From NCBI GenBank assembly GCA_963800335.1, contig CAWDAN010000001.1:682001-746000 (forward strand): a stretch of 64,000 nt of DNA. Direction: 5' to 3'. Numbering within the stretch: position 1 is the stretch's first letter; every line of letters begins with the position of its first letter. This stretch comes from Flavisphingopyxis sp963800335 (GTDB lineage: Bacteria > Pseudomonadota > Alphaproteobacteria > Sphingomonadales > Sphingomonadaceae). This document shows positions 30,810 to 40,210 of the stretch, one piece after another. Under the pieces are notes generated by a model that saw only the letters and a list, made by a program, of their open reading frames with translations, was not told the origin of the DNA and ran no database searches. Both the position numbers and the translations under genes were made by a program.

Positions 30810-32513
30810 TCAGTCGGTTTTCTTCGACTTGAGCGCTTCGCCGAGAATATCGCCGAGCGAGGCACCCAAATCGGTCGAACCGTACTGCGCCACGGCCTTT
30901 TTCTCTTCGTCGATCTGCATCGCCTTGATCGAGAAGTTCGGCTTCTTGGAGCGGTCGAATCCGATGACCATCGCATCGAGCTTCTGGCCGACCTGGAACC
31001 GGTCGGGACGCTGCTCGTCGCGATCGCGGCCAAGATCGGCGCGCTTGATGAAGCCCGTCGCGCCGTCTTCGCCGGCCTGAACCTCGAGCCCGCCATCGCG
31101 CACTTCGAGGATCGTGACGGTGACGACTTCGTTCTTCTTGGGACCGGTGCCGACGCCGCCGACTGCCGGAGCACCCTTTTCGAGCTGCTTCATGCCGAGC
31201 GAGATACGCTCCTTCTCGTCATCGATGTCGAGCACGACGGCCTTGACCATCTCGCCCTTGCGATGGAGCGCCAGCGCGTCCTCGCCCGAGATGCCCCAGG
31301 CGATGTCGGACATGTGGACCATGCCGTCGACGTCGCCGTCGAGACCGATGAACAGGCCGAACTCGGTGGCGTTCTTGACTTCGCCTTCGACGGTCGAACC
31401 GATCGGGTATTTCTCGGCGAAATCGGCCCAGGGGTTCGACTGCGCCTGCTTGAGGCCGAGCGAGATGCGGCGCTTGTCCGAATCGACCTCGAGGACGAGA
31501 ACTTCGACCTCCTGGCTGGTCGAGACGATCTTGCCGGGGTGGACGTTCTTCTTGGTCCAGCTCATTTCGCTGACATGGACCAGGCCTTCGATGCCGGGTT
31601 CGAGTTCGACGAACGCACCGTATTCGGTGATGTTCGTGACGCGGCCCGACAGCTTGGCGCCGACCGGATACTTGGCCTCTGCGCCTTCCCACGGATCGCT
31701 CTCGAGCTGCTTCATGCCAAGGCTGATGCGCTGCGTTTCGCGGTTGATGCGGATGATCTGCACCTTGACCGTGTCACCGATGTTGATGACCTCGCTCGGA
31801 TGGTTGATCCGCTTGTAGCTCATGTCGGTGACATGGAGCAGGCCGTCGATGCCGCCGAGATCGACGAACGCGCCGTAATCGGTGATGTTCTTGACGACGC
31901 CTTCGATGACCGCACCCTCGGTGAGGTTCTGGATCAGGCCCGAACGCTGTTCGGCGCGGGTTTCTTCAAGCACGGCGCGACGCGACACGACGATGTTGCC
32001 GCGGCGACGATCCATCTTGAGGATCTGGAAGGGCTGGGGAATATCCATCAGCGGCGTGACGTCGCGCACGGGGCGGATATCGACCTGGCTGCCGGGCAGG
32101 AAGGCCACGGCGCCGCCGAGGTCGACGGTGAAGCCACCCTTGACGCGTCCGAAGATGACGCCTTCGACGCGCTTTTCTTCGCCGAACTCGCTCTCGAGCT
32201 TGTCCCATGCGGCTTCGCGGCGGGCGCGGTCGCGCGACAGCATCGCTTCGCCCTGCGCGTTCTCGACGCGATCGACATAGACTTCGACTTCGTCGCCGAC
32301 CTTGAGCGTCGACGGCTGGCCCGGCGCAGAGAATTCGCGAAGCGAAACGCGGCCTTCGGATTTCAGGCCGACGTCGATGATCGCGAGATCGTTTTCGATC
32401 GCGGTGACGGTGCCCTTGACGACGCGACCTTCGAAGCTTTCGTCTTCGCCGCCGAGATGTTCATTGAGGAGAGCCGCGAAATCGTCGCGGGTCGGGTTTG
32501 CCTTGGTGGCCAT
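30810..32513 (-). CDS. rpsA: 30S ribosomal protein S1
   Basis: A 567-residue protein with six S1 RNA-binding repeats, seen as recurring GAFVDLGGIDGLLHVTDMS, GAFVELEPGIEGLVHVSEMS and related segments. It delivers mRNA to the 30S subunit. Intact over 1.7 kb. The cmk-rpsA-ihfB order is conserved. The leader carries a hairpin (32550-32565) and the gene ends in an intrinsic terminator. Confidence 0.98.
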   Translation of the reverse strand: MATKANPTRDDFAALLNEHLGGEDESFEGRVVKGTVTAIENDLAIIDVGLKSEGRVSLREFSAPGQPSTLKVGDEVEVYVDRVENAQGEAMLSRDRARREAAWDKLESEFGEEKRVEGVIFGRVKGGFTVDLGGAVAFLPGSQVDIRPVRDVTPLMDIPQPFQILKMDRRRGNIVVSRRAVLEETRAEQRSGLIQNLTEGAVIEGVVKNITDYGAFVDLGGIDGLLHVTDMSYKRINHPSEVINIGDTVKVQIIRINRETQRISLGMKQLESDPWEGAEAKYPVGAKLSGRVTNITEYGAFVELEPGIEGLVHVSEMSWTKKNVHPGKIVSTSQEVEVLVLEVDSDKRRISLGLKQAQSNPWADFAEKYPIGSTVEGEVKNATEFGLFIGLDGDVDGMVHMSDIAWGISGEDALALHRKGEMVKAVVLDIDDEKERISLGMKQLEKGAPAVGGVGTGPKKNEVVTVTILEVRDGGLEVQAGEDGATGFIKRADLGRDRDEQRPDRFQVGQKLDAMVIGFDRSKKPNFSIKAMQIDEEKKAVAQYGSTDLGASLGDILGEALKSKKTD

Positions 32514-32549
32514 GTGTGAGAGTGTCCTAATCGTTCGTTTGTCCGGCCA

Positions 32550-32565
32550 TCGGGATAAATCCCGA
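32550..32565 (-). promoter_or_regulatory. Hairpin in the rpsA leader
   Basis: Perfect TCGGGAT and ATCCCGA arms around two bases, 37-52 bp upstream of the rpsA start codon. S1 is autoregulated through its leader in other bacteria, so a role in translational control is possible but not shown by sequence alone. Confidence 0.4.
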
Positions 32566-32736
32566 GGTCTGAGGGCCAGAGATTCCCCGACGACCCCATG
32601 CCGCCGAAGAGCCGGTCACGCGATCATGGGGGAAGAGGCCCGGAAAGCGACAAATTGCGCCATGGCGGACAAACCGACCTCCCTTGCGGGGGGCGTGGGT
32701 CCATCGCTGCCATGTCGCTTGGCCGGTTGGCCCGGC

Positions 32737-33381
32737 CTATTCGACGCCGCTCGTCCGCTTGGCGGAGAGCGCCTCGTCCACCAGGACAATCGCCTGCTCG
32801 ACGGCGCGCTCTATAGTGAGATCGCTCGTATCGAGCAAGAGCGCATCGTCGGCTTGCGTCAGCGGGGCGGTCGCGCGATTGCTGTCGCGATCGTCGCGGG
32901 CGGCGAGGTCGGCGGCGATCGCGGCGAGCGTCACGTCCTCGCCGCGGCCCACCATCTCGGCATGGCGGCGCGCGGCGCGCGCGGCGACGCTGGCGGTGAC
33001 GTACAGTTTGGCGTCGGCGTGCGGGGCGATGACGGTGCCGATGTCGCGCCCGTCGAGCACCGCGCCGCCGCTCTGGTTGGCGAAGTCCTGCTGGCGCTTG
33101 AACAGCGCCGCGCGCACCGCAGGATGTTTCGAAACGCGGCTGGCGAGCCCGCCGACGGCTTCGCTGCGCAGCGCCGGATCGGCGAGCAGGCTGTCGGCAA
33201 AATCGGTCGCGCGCGCCGATTGCTCCTCGTCGTCGGGATCGAGGCCAAGCGCGGCGCATTGTGCCCCGACCGCGCGATAGAGCAGCCCGGTATCGAGCAG
33301 CGGAAGCCGGTAATGCGCCGCCAGCGCCCGGGCGATCGTCCCCTTGCCGCTGGCGGTCGGTCCGTCGACGGCGATGATCAT
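32737..33381 (-). CDS. cmk: Cytidylate kinase
   Basis: A 214-residue NMP kinase phosphorylating CMP/dCMP. P-loop DGPTASGKGTIARALA at the N-terminus, LDTGLLYRAV, and the VLDGRDIGTVIAPHAD segment are diagnostic. The start overlaps the stop of the CBU_0592-type gene by one base. About 220 bp without a gene separate it from rpsA, leaving room for an rpsA promoter. Confidence 0.96.
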   Translation of the reverse strand: MIIAVDGPTASGKGTIARALAAHYRLPLLDTGLLYRAVGAQCAALGLDPDDEEQSARATDFADSLLADPALRSEAVGGLASRVSKHPAVRAALFKRQQDFANQSGGAVLDGRDIGTVIAPHADAKLYVTASVAARAARRHAEMVGRGEDVTLAAIAADLAARDDRDSNRATAPLTQADDALLLDTSDLTIERAVEQAIVLVDEALSAKRTSGVE

Positions 33382-33653
33382 CAGCGGGTTTCGGCGGTCC
33401 GCGAACGGCTGCTGAGAGCGCCGACGATGCCGTAAAGCGCGATGGCCATCCAGACGAACTCGAGGACGAGCGTTGGCAGGTTGTAATTCACCGTCAGGGA
33501 GATCGCGAGCAGTGCGGCACCGACGAAGTTGACGATGTTGAACAACAGCTTGTTCATCTGCCTGGCCGAATTGGCATAAGCGAAGGCTGCGACAATGCAG
33601 AAGCTGCCGGCAAAGCCGATCAGGTCGGCGGCGAACGGGGTGATAAAACTCAT
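33381..33653 (-). CDS. CBU_0592-type small membrane protein
   Basis: A 90-residue protein with three hydrophobic segments (about 8-27, 36-55, 59-79) and a basic tail. Start MSFITPFAADLIGFAGSFC overlaps the aroA stop (ATGA). It matches the small-membrane-protein family seen with CBU_0592; function unknown. Position suggests co-translation with aroA and cmk. Confidence 0.8.
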   Translation of the reverse strand: MSFITPFAADLIGFAGSFCIVAAFAYANSARQMNKLLFNIVNFVGAALLAISLTVNYNLPTLVLEFVWMAIALYGIVGALSSRSRTAETR

Positions 33654-35119
33654 GCCCCCGCCTGTAGGCGTTCGATCAATTCCACGAAACCCGGAAAGCT
33701 CGTCGCGACGCTGCTCATGTCGTCGATCCCGATGCCGTCGCGGCTGGCGAGGCCGGCGACCGCCATGCTCATCGCGATACGGTGGTCGTGGCGTGCAGCG
33801 ATCGTCGCGCCGCCGGGCAGGGGGACGCCGCCGCTGCCGTCGATGATCATGGCGTCGCCGTCGATGTGCGCGCTCGCTCCGCAGGCGGTCAGCACGGCGG
33901 CCATCGCGCCCAGGCGGTCGGCCTCCTTGTGGCGCAGCTCGCCGAGCCCGCGCGCGACGGTGCGCCCGTGCGCCATGCTCGCGGCGACGAACAGGATCGG
34001 GAATTCGTCGATCATGTCCGATGCCAGGGCCGCCGCGATGTCGGTGCCGCGCAAGGTCGAATGGCTGGCGATGATATCGGCGACCGGCTCACCGCCGATC
34101 TCGCGTTGGTTGGTCAGGACGATATCGCCGCCCATCTCGCCCAGCACGCGCAGCAGTCCGGCGCGGCGTGGATTGATCCCGACGCCGGTCACCGTGACGT
34201 GCGATCCGGGCACCAGCAGCGCGGCGACGATCGGGAAGGCGGCCGACGAAATATCGCCCGGCACAGTTATATCGCATGGGATGAGATCGCGTCGGCCGGT
34301 GAGGATGATGGTGCGAACGCCATCGCCATCGGTTTCGACCGCTATGTCGGCGCCGAATGCGGCGAGCATCCGTTCGGAGTGATCGCGCGTCGCGACGGGT
34401 TCGATCACGCGCGTCACGCCCGGCGTATTGAGCCCGGCGAGCAGCAACGCCGACTTCACCTGCGCCGAGGCGATCGGCAGGCGATAGGCAAGGGGGATTG
34501 CCGGCGCGAGGCCGCGAATGCTGAGCGGCAGGCGCGTTCCGGGCGCAGCGTCTATCGCTGCGCCCATGTCGGCGAGCGGCGCGGCGACCCGCGCCATCGG
34601 GCGGCGGCTCAGCGACGCGTCGCCAACGAAGGTCGCATGGATCGCGTGGCTCGCGACCAGCCCCATCAGCAGCCGCGCCGAGGTGCCGCTGTTGCCCATG
34701 TCGAGCGCGCTGGCCGGTTGCATCAGCCCGCCGACGCCGACCCCTTGGACGACCCAGTCATTGCCATCCTTTTCGATCCGCGCGCCCATCGCGCGCATCG
34801 CGCCGATCGTCGCGGCGACGTCGCCGCTGTCGAGCAGGCCGCTGATCCGGCTGGTCCCGATTGCGAGGCCCGCGAGGATGATCGCGCGGTGTGAAATCGA
34901 CTTGTCGCCCGGCGCCGCAATCGTCCCGGTGAGCGGCGGCGATGGCGCAAATCGCGTGGGCGCGGCGGGGGGAATCGAATGATCGATGATGAAATCCTGC
35001 GTTGCGCGCCGAGCCGCGACGAAATGGGAAAGGGTTTTTGACAGCGGCCCCCGCTTCTGGCAAGGCGCACGCCAATTCGCGGACAAAGCGGCTCCCACGG
35101 GATCCGGACGATGCCGCAT
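33650..35119 (-). CDS. aroA: 3-phosphoshikimate 1-carboxyvinyltransferase (EPSP synthase)
   Basis: Shikimate pathway enzyme joining PEP to shikimate-3-phosphate. Motifs PGDKSISHRAIILAG, NSGTSARLLMGL, LASDMIDEFPILFVAA and LRHKEADRLGAM are intact. The family-like part starts near 34960. The only ATG is at 35119, but this leaves 29 bp to the divergent gene at 35149 and adds 40 or more unconserved residues; no better ATG/GTG exists in frame near 34990, so the real start may be TTG, a rare codon, or hidden by an indel. Confidence 0.93.
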   Translation of the reverse strand: MRHRPDPVGAALSANWRAPCQKRGPLSKTLSHFVAARRATQDFIIDHSIPPAAPTRFAPSPPLTGTIAAPGDKSISHRAIILAGLAIGTSRISGLLDSGDVAATIGAMRAMGARIEKDGNDWVVQGVGVGGLMQPASALDMGNSGTSARLLMGLVASHAIHATFVGDASLSRRPMARVAAPLADMGAAIDAAPGTRLPLSIRGLAPAIPLAYRLPIASAQVKSALLLAGLNTPGVTRVIEPVATRDHSERMLAAFGADIAVETDGDGVRTIILTGRRDLIPCDITVPGDISSAAFPIVAALLVPGSHVTVTGVGINPRRAGLLRVLGEMGGDIVLTNQREIGGEPVADIIASHSTLRGTDIAAALASDMIDEFPILFVAASMAHGRTVARGLGELRHKEADRLGAMAAVLTACGASAHIDGDAMIIDGSGGVPLPGGATIAARHDHRIAMSMAVAGLASRDGIGIDDMSSVATSFPGFVELIERLQAGA

Positions 35120-35148
35120 CCCACCAAACTAGATGGAATCTTCTCGAC

Positions 35149-35487
35149 ATGGCGAAGGCGGAATGGGGCAGCAAACGTACCTGCCCGAAATGCGGAACGC
35201 GGTTCTATGACCTCGGCAAGGACGACCCCGTCGTCTGCATCGAGTGCGAAAACACATGGACGCCCGAACCCGTCCTGAAATCGAAGCAGACCATGCCCTA
35301 TGATGCGAATCAGAAGGACAAGGAAGCCAAGGCCAAGGAAGAAAAAGAAAACGAGGTCGCCGATGACGATCTCGACATCGATGTCGACGAGGACGATGAT
35401 TCGCCCGACAACGACGTCGATCTTGGCGGCGACGAAGACCTTGGCGTGGTCAAGGGCAAGGGCGACGACGACAAGGAAGACACCTGA
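35149..35487 (+). CDS. TIGR02300 family (FYDLN acid domain) protein
   Basis: A 112-residue protein beginning MAKAEWGSKRTCPKCGTRFY: two CxxC-type pairs (CPKC, CIEC) form a likely zinc ribbon around FYDLGKDDP, followed by a very acidic Asp/Glu-rich tail. This N-terminal signature defines the alphaproteobacterial FYDLN family. Function unknown. It is divergent from aroA. Confidence 0.92.
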   Translation: MAKAEWGSKRTCPKCGTRFYDLGKDDPVVCIECENTWTPEPVLKSKQTMPYDANQKDKEAKAKEEKENEVADDDLDIDVDEDDDSPDNDVDLGGDEDLGVVKGKGDDDKEDT

Positions 35488-35594
35488 TTTGCTGATTGGC
35501 CATGCGCGGGGCGATGTGCCCCTTGCATGGCCCGATGCGCTCGCATAAAGGCGTGCGCCTGCCCGGCCGGAACCAGACCGGCGGGCGAAACGAT

Positions 35595-35670
35595 GGGGCC
35601 GTAGCTCAGCTGGGAGAGCGCTACACTGGCAGTGTAGAGGTCAGGGGTTCGATCCCCCTCGGCTCCACCA
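35595..35670 (+). tRNA. tRNA-Ala (GGC)
   Basis: A 76-nt cloverleaf: acceptor GGGGCCG/CGGCTCC, D-arm AGCTCAGCTGGGAGAGCG, anticodon loop CTGGCAG (GGC), TTCGATC T-loop and encoded CCA. A 17-bp hairpin begins at the next base. Confidence 0.97.
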
Positions 35671-35800
35671 GTTTCAAATTTTCGTCCGGGGGACGAAAAT
35701 TTGAAACTCCCGCAGCGACGCAGTCGCGAAGGGATGCCTTCGTCCTGGGGACGAAAATTTGAAACTCCGAGACACGAATGTGTCGAGGGCCTTCGCCCAG
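35671..35800 (+). repeat. tRNA-Ala-abutting hairpin and 58-bp repeat
   Basis: Arms GTTTCAAATTTTCGTCC (35671-35687) and its exact complement (35691-35707) around GGG. A stem-loop CCC...GCGAC/GTCGC...GGG follows, then from 35742 a second copy of the GTCC...GGAC right-arm module (58-bp period) with its own small GACAC/GTGTC hairpin. The architecture matches the tRNA-Tyr and tRNA-Leu sites. Confidence 0.88.
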
Positions 35801-35911
35801 TGCGCGAAGCGCGCATCCTCCCAGAATCAATCCACTCGTCGCCAGCACCCCAAAACCGGTCTGGCGATTTTGCTGCAAGCGCCTATCCTCTCCCCCAGAG
35901 GAGAGACCCCG

Positions 35912-36511
35912 ATGGCCGACGCCGATCCACATTCCCGCGCGCAGTTCCGTTCGATGGACGAAGGGACGCAGGCCGACTGGGATATCATCGCGGCACATTA
36001 CCGGGAATTCGCGCCCGGCGGCGGGCGGCGCGTGCTCGACCATCTCAGGCTGCTCGACGGCGATTATGGCGGCTTTCCGGTCGACCGCCTGACCCACAGC
36101 CTGCAGACCGCTACGCGGGCGCATCGCGACGGTCGGCCCGACGACTATGTCGTCATGGCGCTGCTCCACGACATCGGCGACACGCTCGGCGCGTACAACC
36201 ACCCCGATATCGCTGCGGCGATAGTCAAGCCTTTCGTCAGCGAGGAACTCCACTGGATCACCGCGCACCACGGCATTTTCCAGGGCTATTATTTCTTCGA
36301 TTATATCGGTCTCGACAGCGCCGCGCGCGAGGCGTTTCGCGGTCACGAACATTTCGATGCCACCGCCGAGTTCTGCGCGAAATACGACCAGGCGGCGTTC
36401 GATCCTGACTACGAACACGCCCCGCTGTCGTTTTTCGAACCGCTCGTGATGCAGCTGTTCGAACGCCCGCGCACGAGCGTCTATGCCAGGGCGATCACCG
36501 AATCGGGCTGA
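35912..36511 (+). CDS. HD domain-containing metal-dependent phosphohydrolase/oxygenase-like protein (COG4341 type)
   Basis: A 199-residue protein. Metal ligands are suggested by LTHSLQTATRAHRDG, ALLHDIGDTLG (HD pair), HPDIAAAIVKPFV and HWITAHHGIF. This pattern fits COG4341, which contains the HD-fold oxygenase PhnZ; whether this one hydrolyses phosphate or oxidises is unknown. ATG at 35912 has AGAGGAGA about seven bases upstream. The gene is intact. Confidence 0.85.
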   Translation: MADADPHSRAQFRSMDEGTQADWDIIAAHYREFAPGGGRRVLDHLRLLDGDYGGFPVDRLTHSLQTATRAHRDGRPDDYVVMALLHDIGDTLGAYNHPDIAAAIVKPFVSEELHWITAHHGIFQGYYFFDYIGLDSAAREAFRGHEHFDATAEFCAKYDQAAFDPDYEHAPLSFFEPLVMQLFERPRTSVYARAITESG

Positions 36512-36515
36512 GCGA

Positions 36516-37199
36516 TTAACCCGCGGCGGACTCGCGATTGCTCGCGTCGCGGTCGAGCAGCTTCCTGGCGGTCGCCAGCGTCTGCACAATGAACAGGACG
36601 AACAGCACGATGCCAAGCCCGCCGATGAATAGGTCGAAGCCGCTGAACGGACCAAGCACCGGGCCGACCGGTGCGGTCGTCAGCATCATCAGGCTCATCG
36701 TGATCAGCACCAGCCGGAGCTCGGTCGGTCCCGCGGCGAGATACGACAGGCGGAACTCGGCGACCACGCGCGCGGCGAGGAAGGTGTGGATCGACAGCAG
36801 CAGGTAGGCACCGAGGCCGAACAGCGCGACGTCCATCCGGACGAACGGGCTGGCCCCGATCCCCGCCATGATCATCATGTTGCCCAGCGCGTCGCTGCTG
36901 TGATCGATGAAATAGCCGAACAAGGGGCGCTCGATCTTGCGAAAGCGCGCCAGGCTGCCGTCGAGCGAATCGCCAAACCAATTGATGAAAAAGCCGACGA
37001 TCGAAAGCCACAGCCACGCGGCATCGATGCTCGACAGCGAGTAGCCGGCTCCGACCACCGCGGCCCCCGTCAGCCCGAGTGCGGTGAGCTTGTCGGGGGT
37101 GACCCAGCCGGGCATGCGTGCCGCGAGCCAGGTGAGCAAACGTCGCTCGTTGAGTGCGAGCACATTGTGCTGAATCCGAACGGTCGGCGTGACCGGCAT
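36516..37199 (-). CDS. CDP-alcohol phosphatidyltransferase family protein
   Basis: A 227-residue membrane enzyme of phospholipid synthesis. The catalytic signature DG..AR........G...D...D is read in SLDGSLARFRKIERPLFGYF followed by IDHSSD. Six spans are expected. The alcohol substrate (glycerol phosphate, serine, inositol) cannot be told from sequence by eye. It is convergent with the HD gene. Confidence 0.9.
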   Translation of the reverse strand: MPVTPTVRIQHNVLALNERRLLTWLAARMPGWVTPDKLTALGLTGAAVVGAGYSLSSIDAAWLWLSIVGFFINWFGDSLDGSLARFRKIERPLFGYFIDHSSDALGNMMIMAGIGASPFVRMDVALFGLGAYLLLSIHTFLAARVVAEFRLSYLAAGPTELRLVLITMSLMMLTTAPVGPVLGPFSGFDLFIGGLGIVLFVLFIVQTLATARKLLDRDASNRESAAG

Positions 37200-37333
37200 A
37201 AATCCTCCAAGGGCAAGGCGGTGCCGGCCAAGCGCTGGTTCTCCCGGTCGAAGAACGCGGCGCGGCTGGCGAACAGGTAGATAGCCTGTGTTAGACGCCG
37301 AGAGTGGGCGTTCGCCGCAGGTGCGTCAAGCGG

Positions 37334-37855
37334 CTAGGCCTTGGTGCCGCGGACGCCCTCTAACAATATCGCATCGACGCGGTCGCCGTGCAGAACCGAA
37401 ATATCGCCCGTCGTTTCGAGCACGACCGCACGGACCTTCGCCAGGTCGAGCGCATTGGCCTCGCGCAGCTTGGCGATCACGTCGCTGCGCGCGACGCGGC
37501 TCTTGGCGAGCGCCGCATCGATCATGACGCCGTCGCGCATCAGCAACAGCGGCTCGTTCTGGATCGCGGTTTCGAAGCTGTCCGACGCCTTGCGAAGCCG
37601 CGCAATGAGATATTGCACACCGAACAATGCGCCGAGCGCGACCAGCGCTTGGAAATACGCGCTCCAGCCGTCGGACGTCGCGGCGGTGGCGAGCAACGAA
37701 CCCGCCGCGACGGTCGCGACGAAATCGAAACTGGTCATCTTGGAGAACGACCGCAGGCCGATGATCCGCACGAGCGCGACGATCCACGCCAGCGCGACGA
37801 TCGTCAGGACGACGCCGCGCGCAACCGGCTCCCAGATTTCGGGCAATCCGAACAT
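37334..37855 (-). CDS. DUF421 domain membrane protein (YetF/YcaP-like)
   Basis: A 173-residue protein with N-terminal spans, then RIIGLRSFSKMTSFDFVATV and the soluble part with LLLMRDGVMIDAALAKSRV and VLETTGDISVL, the DUF421 pattern. Role unknown. It stands 2 bp downstream of dinB and probably shares its transcript. Confidence 0.87.
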   Translation of the reverse strand: MFGLPEIWEPVARGVVLTIVALAWIVALVRIIGLRSFSKMTSFDFVATVAAGSLLATAATSDGWSAYFQALVALGALFGVQYLIARLRKASDSFETAIQNEPLLLMRDGVMIDAALAKSRVARSDVIAKLREANALDLAKVRAVVLETTGDISVLHGDRVDAILLEGVRGTKA

Positions 37856-37857
37856 GG

Positions 37858-39020
37858 CTAAATAGCCATTGAGGCGGAATTTGGTTCCGCTTCGTCGTCA
37901 AACAGCAGCGGCAGGCGCGGCTCGGCCGACGCGGCCGCGTCATCGGCGGCCTCGCCATGGACCAGCCCCGCCAGCGTCACGCCGAGCAGGCGGATGCCCT
38001 TTTCGACGGGGAGCAATGCTGCGAGCAGCCCGTGCGCGGTGGCGGCAAAGGTGGCGCGGTCGGGAACCGGGTGCGGCAGCGAGTGCGACCGGGTGATCTG
38101 GCGGAAATCGGCGTATTTCACCTTGAGCACGACGGTCCGCCCGCGCACCCCGCGCGCGCTCGATCCTTCCCAGTTGATCGCGATGATGCGGTCGAGCGCC
38201 TCGACCAGCTCCTCGCGCGTCGTCAGGTCGCTGTCGAAGGTCCGCTCGGTGCCCCAGCTCTTGCGGATGCGGTTCGATTTGACGCTGCGCTCGTCGATCC
38301 CGCGCGAGATGCGCCAGTACCATTCGGCGCTGCTGCCGAAATGCTGCGCGAGGAAAACGAGGTCCTTGGCGACGAGATCGGCGCCGGTGAAGATGCCGAG
38401 CGCGTTCATCCGCGCCGCGGTCTTGGGGCCGACGCCATGGAAACGGCCGATCGGCAGGCTGGCGACGAATGCCTGGCCCTTGTGCGGCGGGATGACGCAG
38501 ATGCCGTCGGGCTTGTTCTGGTCCGACGCCATCTTGGCGATGAACTTGCAGTAGCTCACCCCGGCCGAGGCGGTGAGCTGCGTCTCGGCCTTGATCCGCG
38601 CGCGGATCGCCTCGGCGATCGCGGTCGCGGTGCCGACTCCCGCCTTGTCCGAAGTGACGTCGAGGTAGGCCTCGTCGAGGCTCAGCGGTTCGACCTCGTC
38701 GGCATAATCGGCAAAGATCGCGCGGATCTGTGCCGACACCTCGCGATAGGCGTCGAACCGGCCGCGCACGAAGATGAGCTCGGGGCATTTCCTCAGCGCG
38801 GTCACCGACGGCATCGCCGATCGCACACCGAACTTGCGTGCCTCGTAACTCGCCGCCGCGACGACGCCGCGCGCCTTCGACCCGCCGACCGCAACGGGCT
38901 TGCCGCGCAGCGAGGATCGTCGCGCTGTTCGACGCTGGCGAAGAAGGCATCCATGTCGACATGGATGATCTTGCGTTGCGGCGCCGGCATCGGGGGATCG
39001 GGGGTCTCGCTGTCGGCCAT
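37858..39020 (-). CDS. dinB: DNA polymerase IV (Y-family), one frameshift
   Basis: Error-prone translesion polymerase. It starts MADSETPDPPMPAPQRKI and reads HVDMDAFFASVEQRDDP, then breaks near 38916; the other frame continues LRGKPVAVGGSKARGVVAAA, with the catalytic LSLDEAYLDVTSDKAG and the thumb IGRFHGVGPKTAARM. One missing base (DDP-S-LRGKP) restores it. The corrected length is about 387 residues. The C-terminus SASMAI is not an obvious clamp-binding motif. Confidence 0.93.
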
Positions 39021-39129
39021 CGCGCTGCGCTATCACGTTCCCGCTTCGTTCTCAATCATGCGACCATTGGGTGATGACCCGCTTGATTCATCGCCACGCG
39101 CGTGCCAATCGGGCGCGGCTTGGCACTGA

Positions 39130-39203
39130 GCGGGTATAGCATAGTGGTAATGCACTAGCCTTCCAAGCTAGCTAGGCGGGTTCGATTCCCGCTACCCGCT
39201 CCA
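39130..39203 (+). tRNA. tRNA-Gly (TCC)
   Basis: A 74-nt cloverleaf: acceptor GCGGGTA/TACCCGC, anticodon loop CTTCCAA (TCC), TTCGATT T-loop, encoded CCA. Unlike the other three tRNA genes here it has no long hairpin after the CCA. Confidence 0.97.
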
Positions 39204-39397
39204 CTTCTCCTCGGCGCTACGCGCTCGCCCGGCCTCATCGCGAACCTGTCGGTCCGATGAACCCGCCTTCGCTATTGCCACACTTTGCGACATTTGCCGG
39301 GCGATATGGCATATTGGTGCAACACCGCTTGGGCATAACCAGCAGCATCAGGACTGCCCCCCGTTGGGCAGTCGCACGCTTCATTGGAGGATCCGAC

Positions 39398-40054
39398 ATG
39401 AAAAAGATCGTTATGGGACTGGGCGCCGCAGCCCTCCTTGCCACTGGCGGTATCGCCTATGCGCAGGCCGGACACGGCGACGGCGCACGCGGCCATATGG
39501 CTAAGGTGGACGCCAATGGTGACGGCCAGATCACCCGCGCCGAAATGATGGCCAGCGTCGATACGATGTTTGCGAAAGGCGACGCCAACAAGGACGGCAA
39601 GATCGACAAGGCCGACCGCGCGGCAATGCAGATGCAAAAGCGCGCCAGGATGTGGGACTCGCTCGACGCCAACAAGGACGGCAGCATCAGCCGCGCCGAA
39701 TGGGATGCCGCGCACGCCGCGCGCATGGCCAAGCGCGAACAGATGCGCGCCGAACACAAGGCGAAGCGCGCCGAGGCCGGCAAAGACGGCGATCGCGCCA
39801 AGGGCAAGCGCCGCGGCGGACATCGCGGCGAGATGGGCGGCATGATGCACGGTCATCGCGGTGGCGGCATGGCGATGCTCGGCATGGCCGACGCCAACAA
39901 GGACCAGGCCGTCACGCTGGCCGAAGCCCGCGCTGCAGCAGCCCAGCATTTCGACATGCTCGACACCGACAGGAACGGTGTCGTGACCAAGGCCGAAATG
40001 GATGCCATGCGCGCCAAGCACATGGCGGAGCGCAAGGCGCGTTCGGCCAAGTAA
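39398..40054 (+). CDS. Secreted EF-hand calcium-binding protein
   Basis: A 218-residue protein with signal peptide ending GIAYAQA. Five EF-hand-like loops: DANGDGQITRAE, DANKDGKIDKAD, DANKDGSISRAE, DANKDQAVTLAE and DTDRNGVVTKAE; the fourth lacks the central Gly and is probably weak. A His/Gly/Lys-rich linker (about 125-155) separates the third and fourth. TGGAGGA stands close before the ATG. It probably buffers Ca2+ in the periplasm. Confidence 0.92.
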   Translation: MKKIVMGLGAAALLATGGIAYAQAGHGDGARGHMAKVDANGDGQITRAEMMASVDTMFAKGDANKDGKIDKADRAAMQMQKRARMWDSLDANKDGSISRAEWDAAHAARMAKREQMRAEHKAKRAEAGKDGDRAKGKRRGGHRGEMGGMMHGHRGGGMAMLGMADANKDQAVTLAEARAAAAQHFDMLDTDRNGVVTKAEMDAMRAKHMAERKARSAK

Positions 40055-40210
40055 CCCGATTTGCCCGGAGCGGGTTGTGTTCCCCTGCGACCCGCCCGGA
40101 CAGGACGACGGCAGCGATCCCATACCGGGTCGCTGCCGCTCGATCATGATGCCCGTTCTTGACCAATGGACAGCGATGACCCACCCGTTCGCGATGATTG
40201 CGGCGCAGCC

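Noticed and set aside
35002..35148. N-terminal extension of the FYDLN-acid protein
   Set aside because: The family starts at MAKAEWGSKRTCPKCG (35149), and the extension overlaps the aroA start region.
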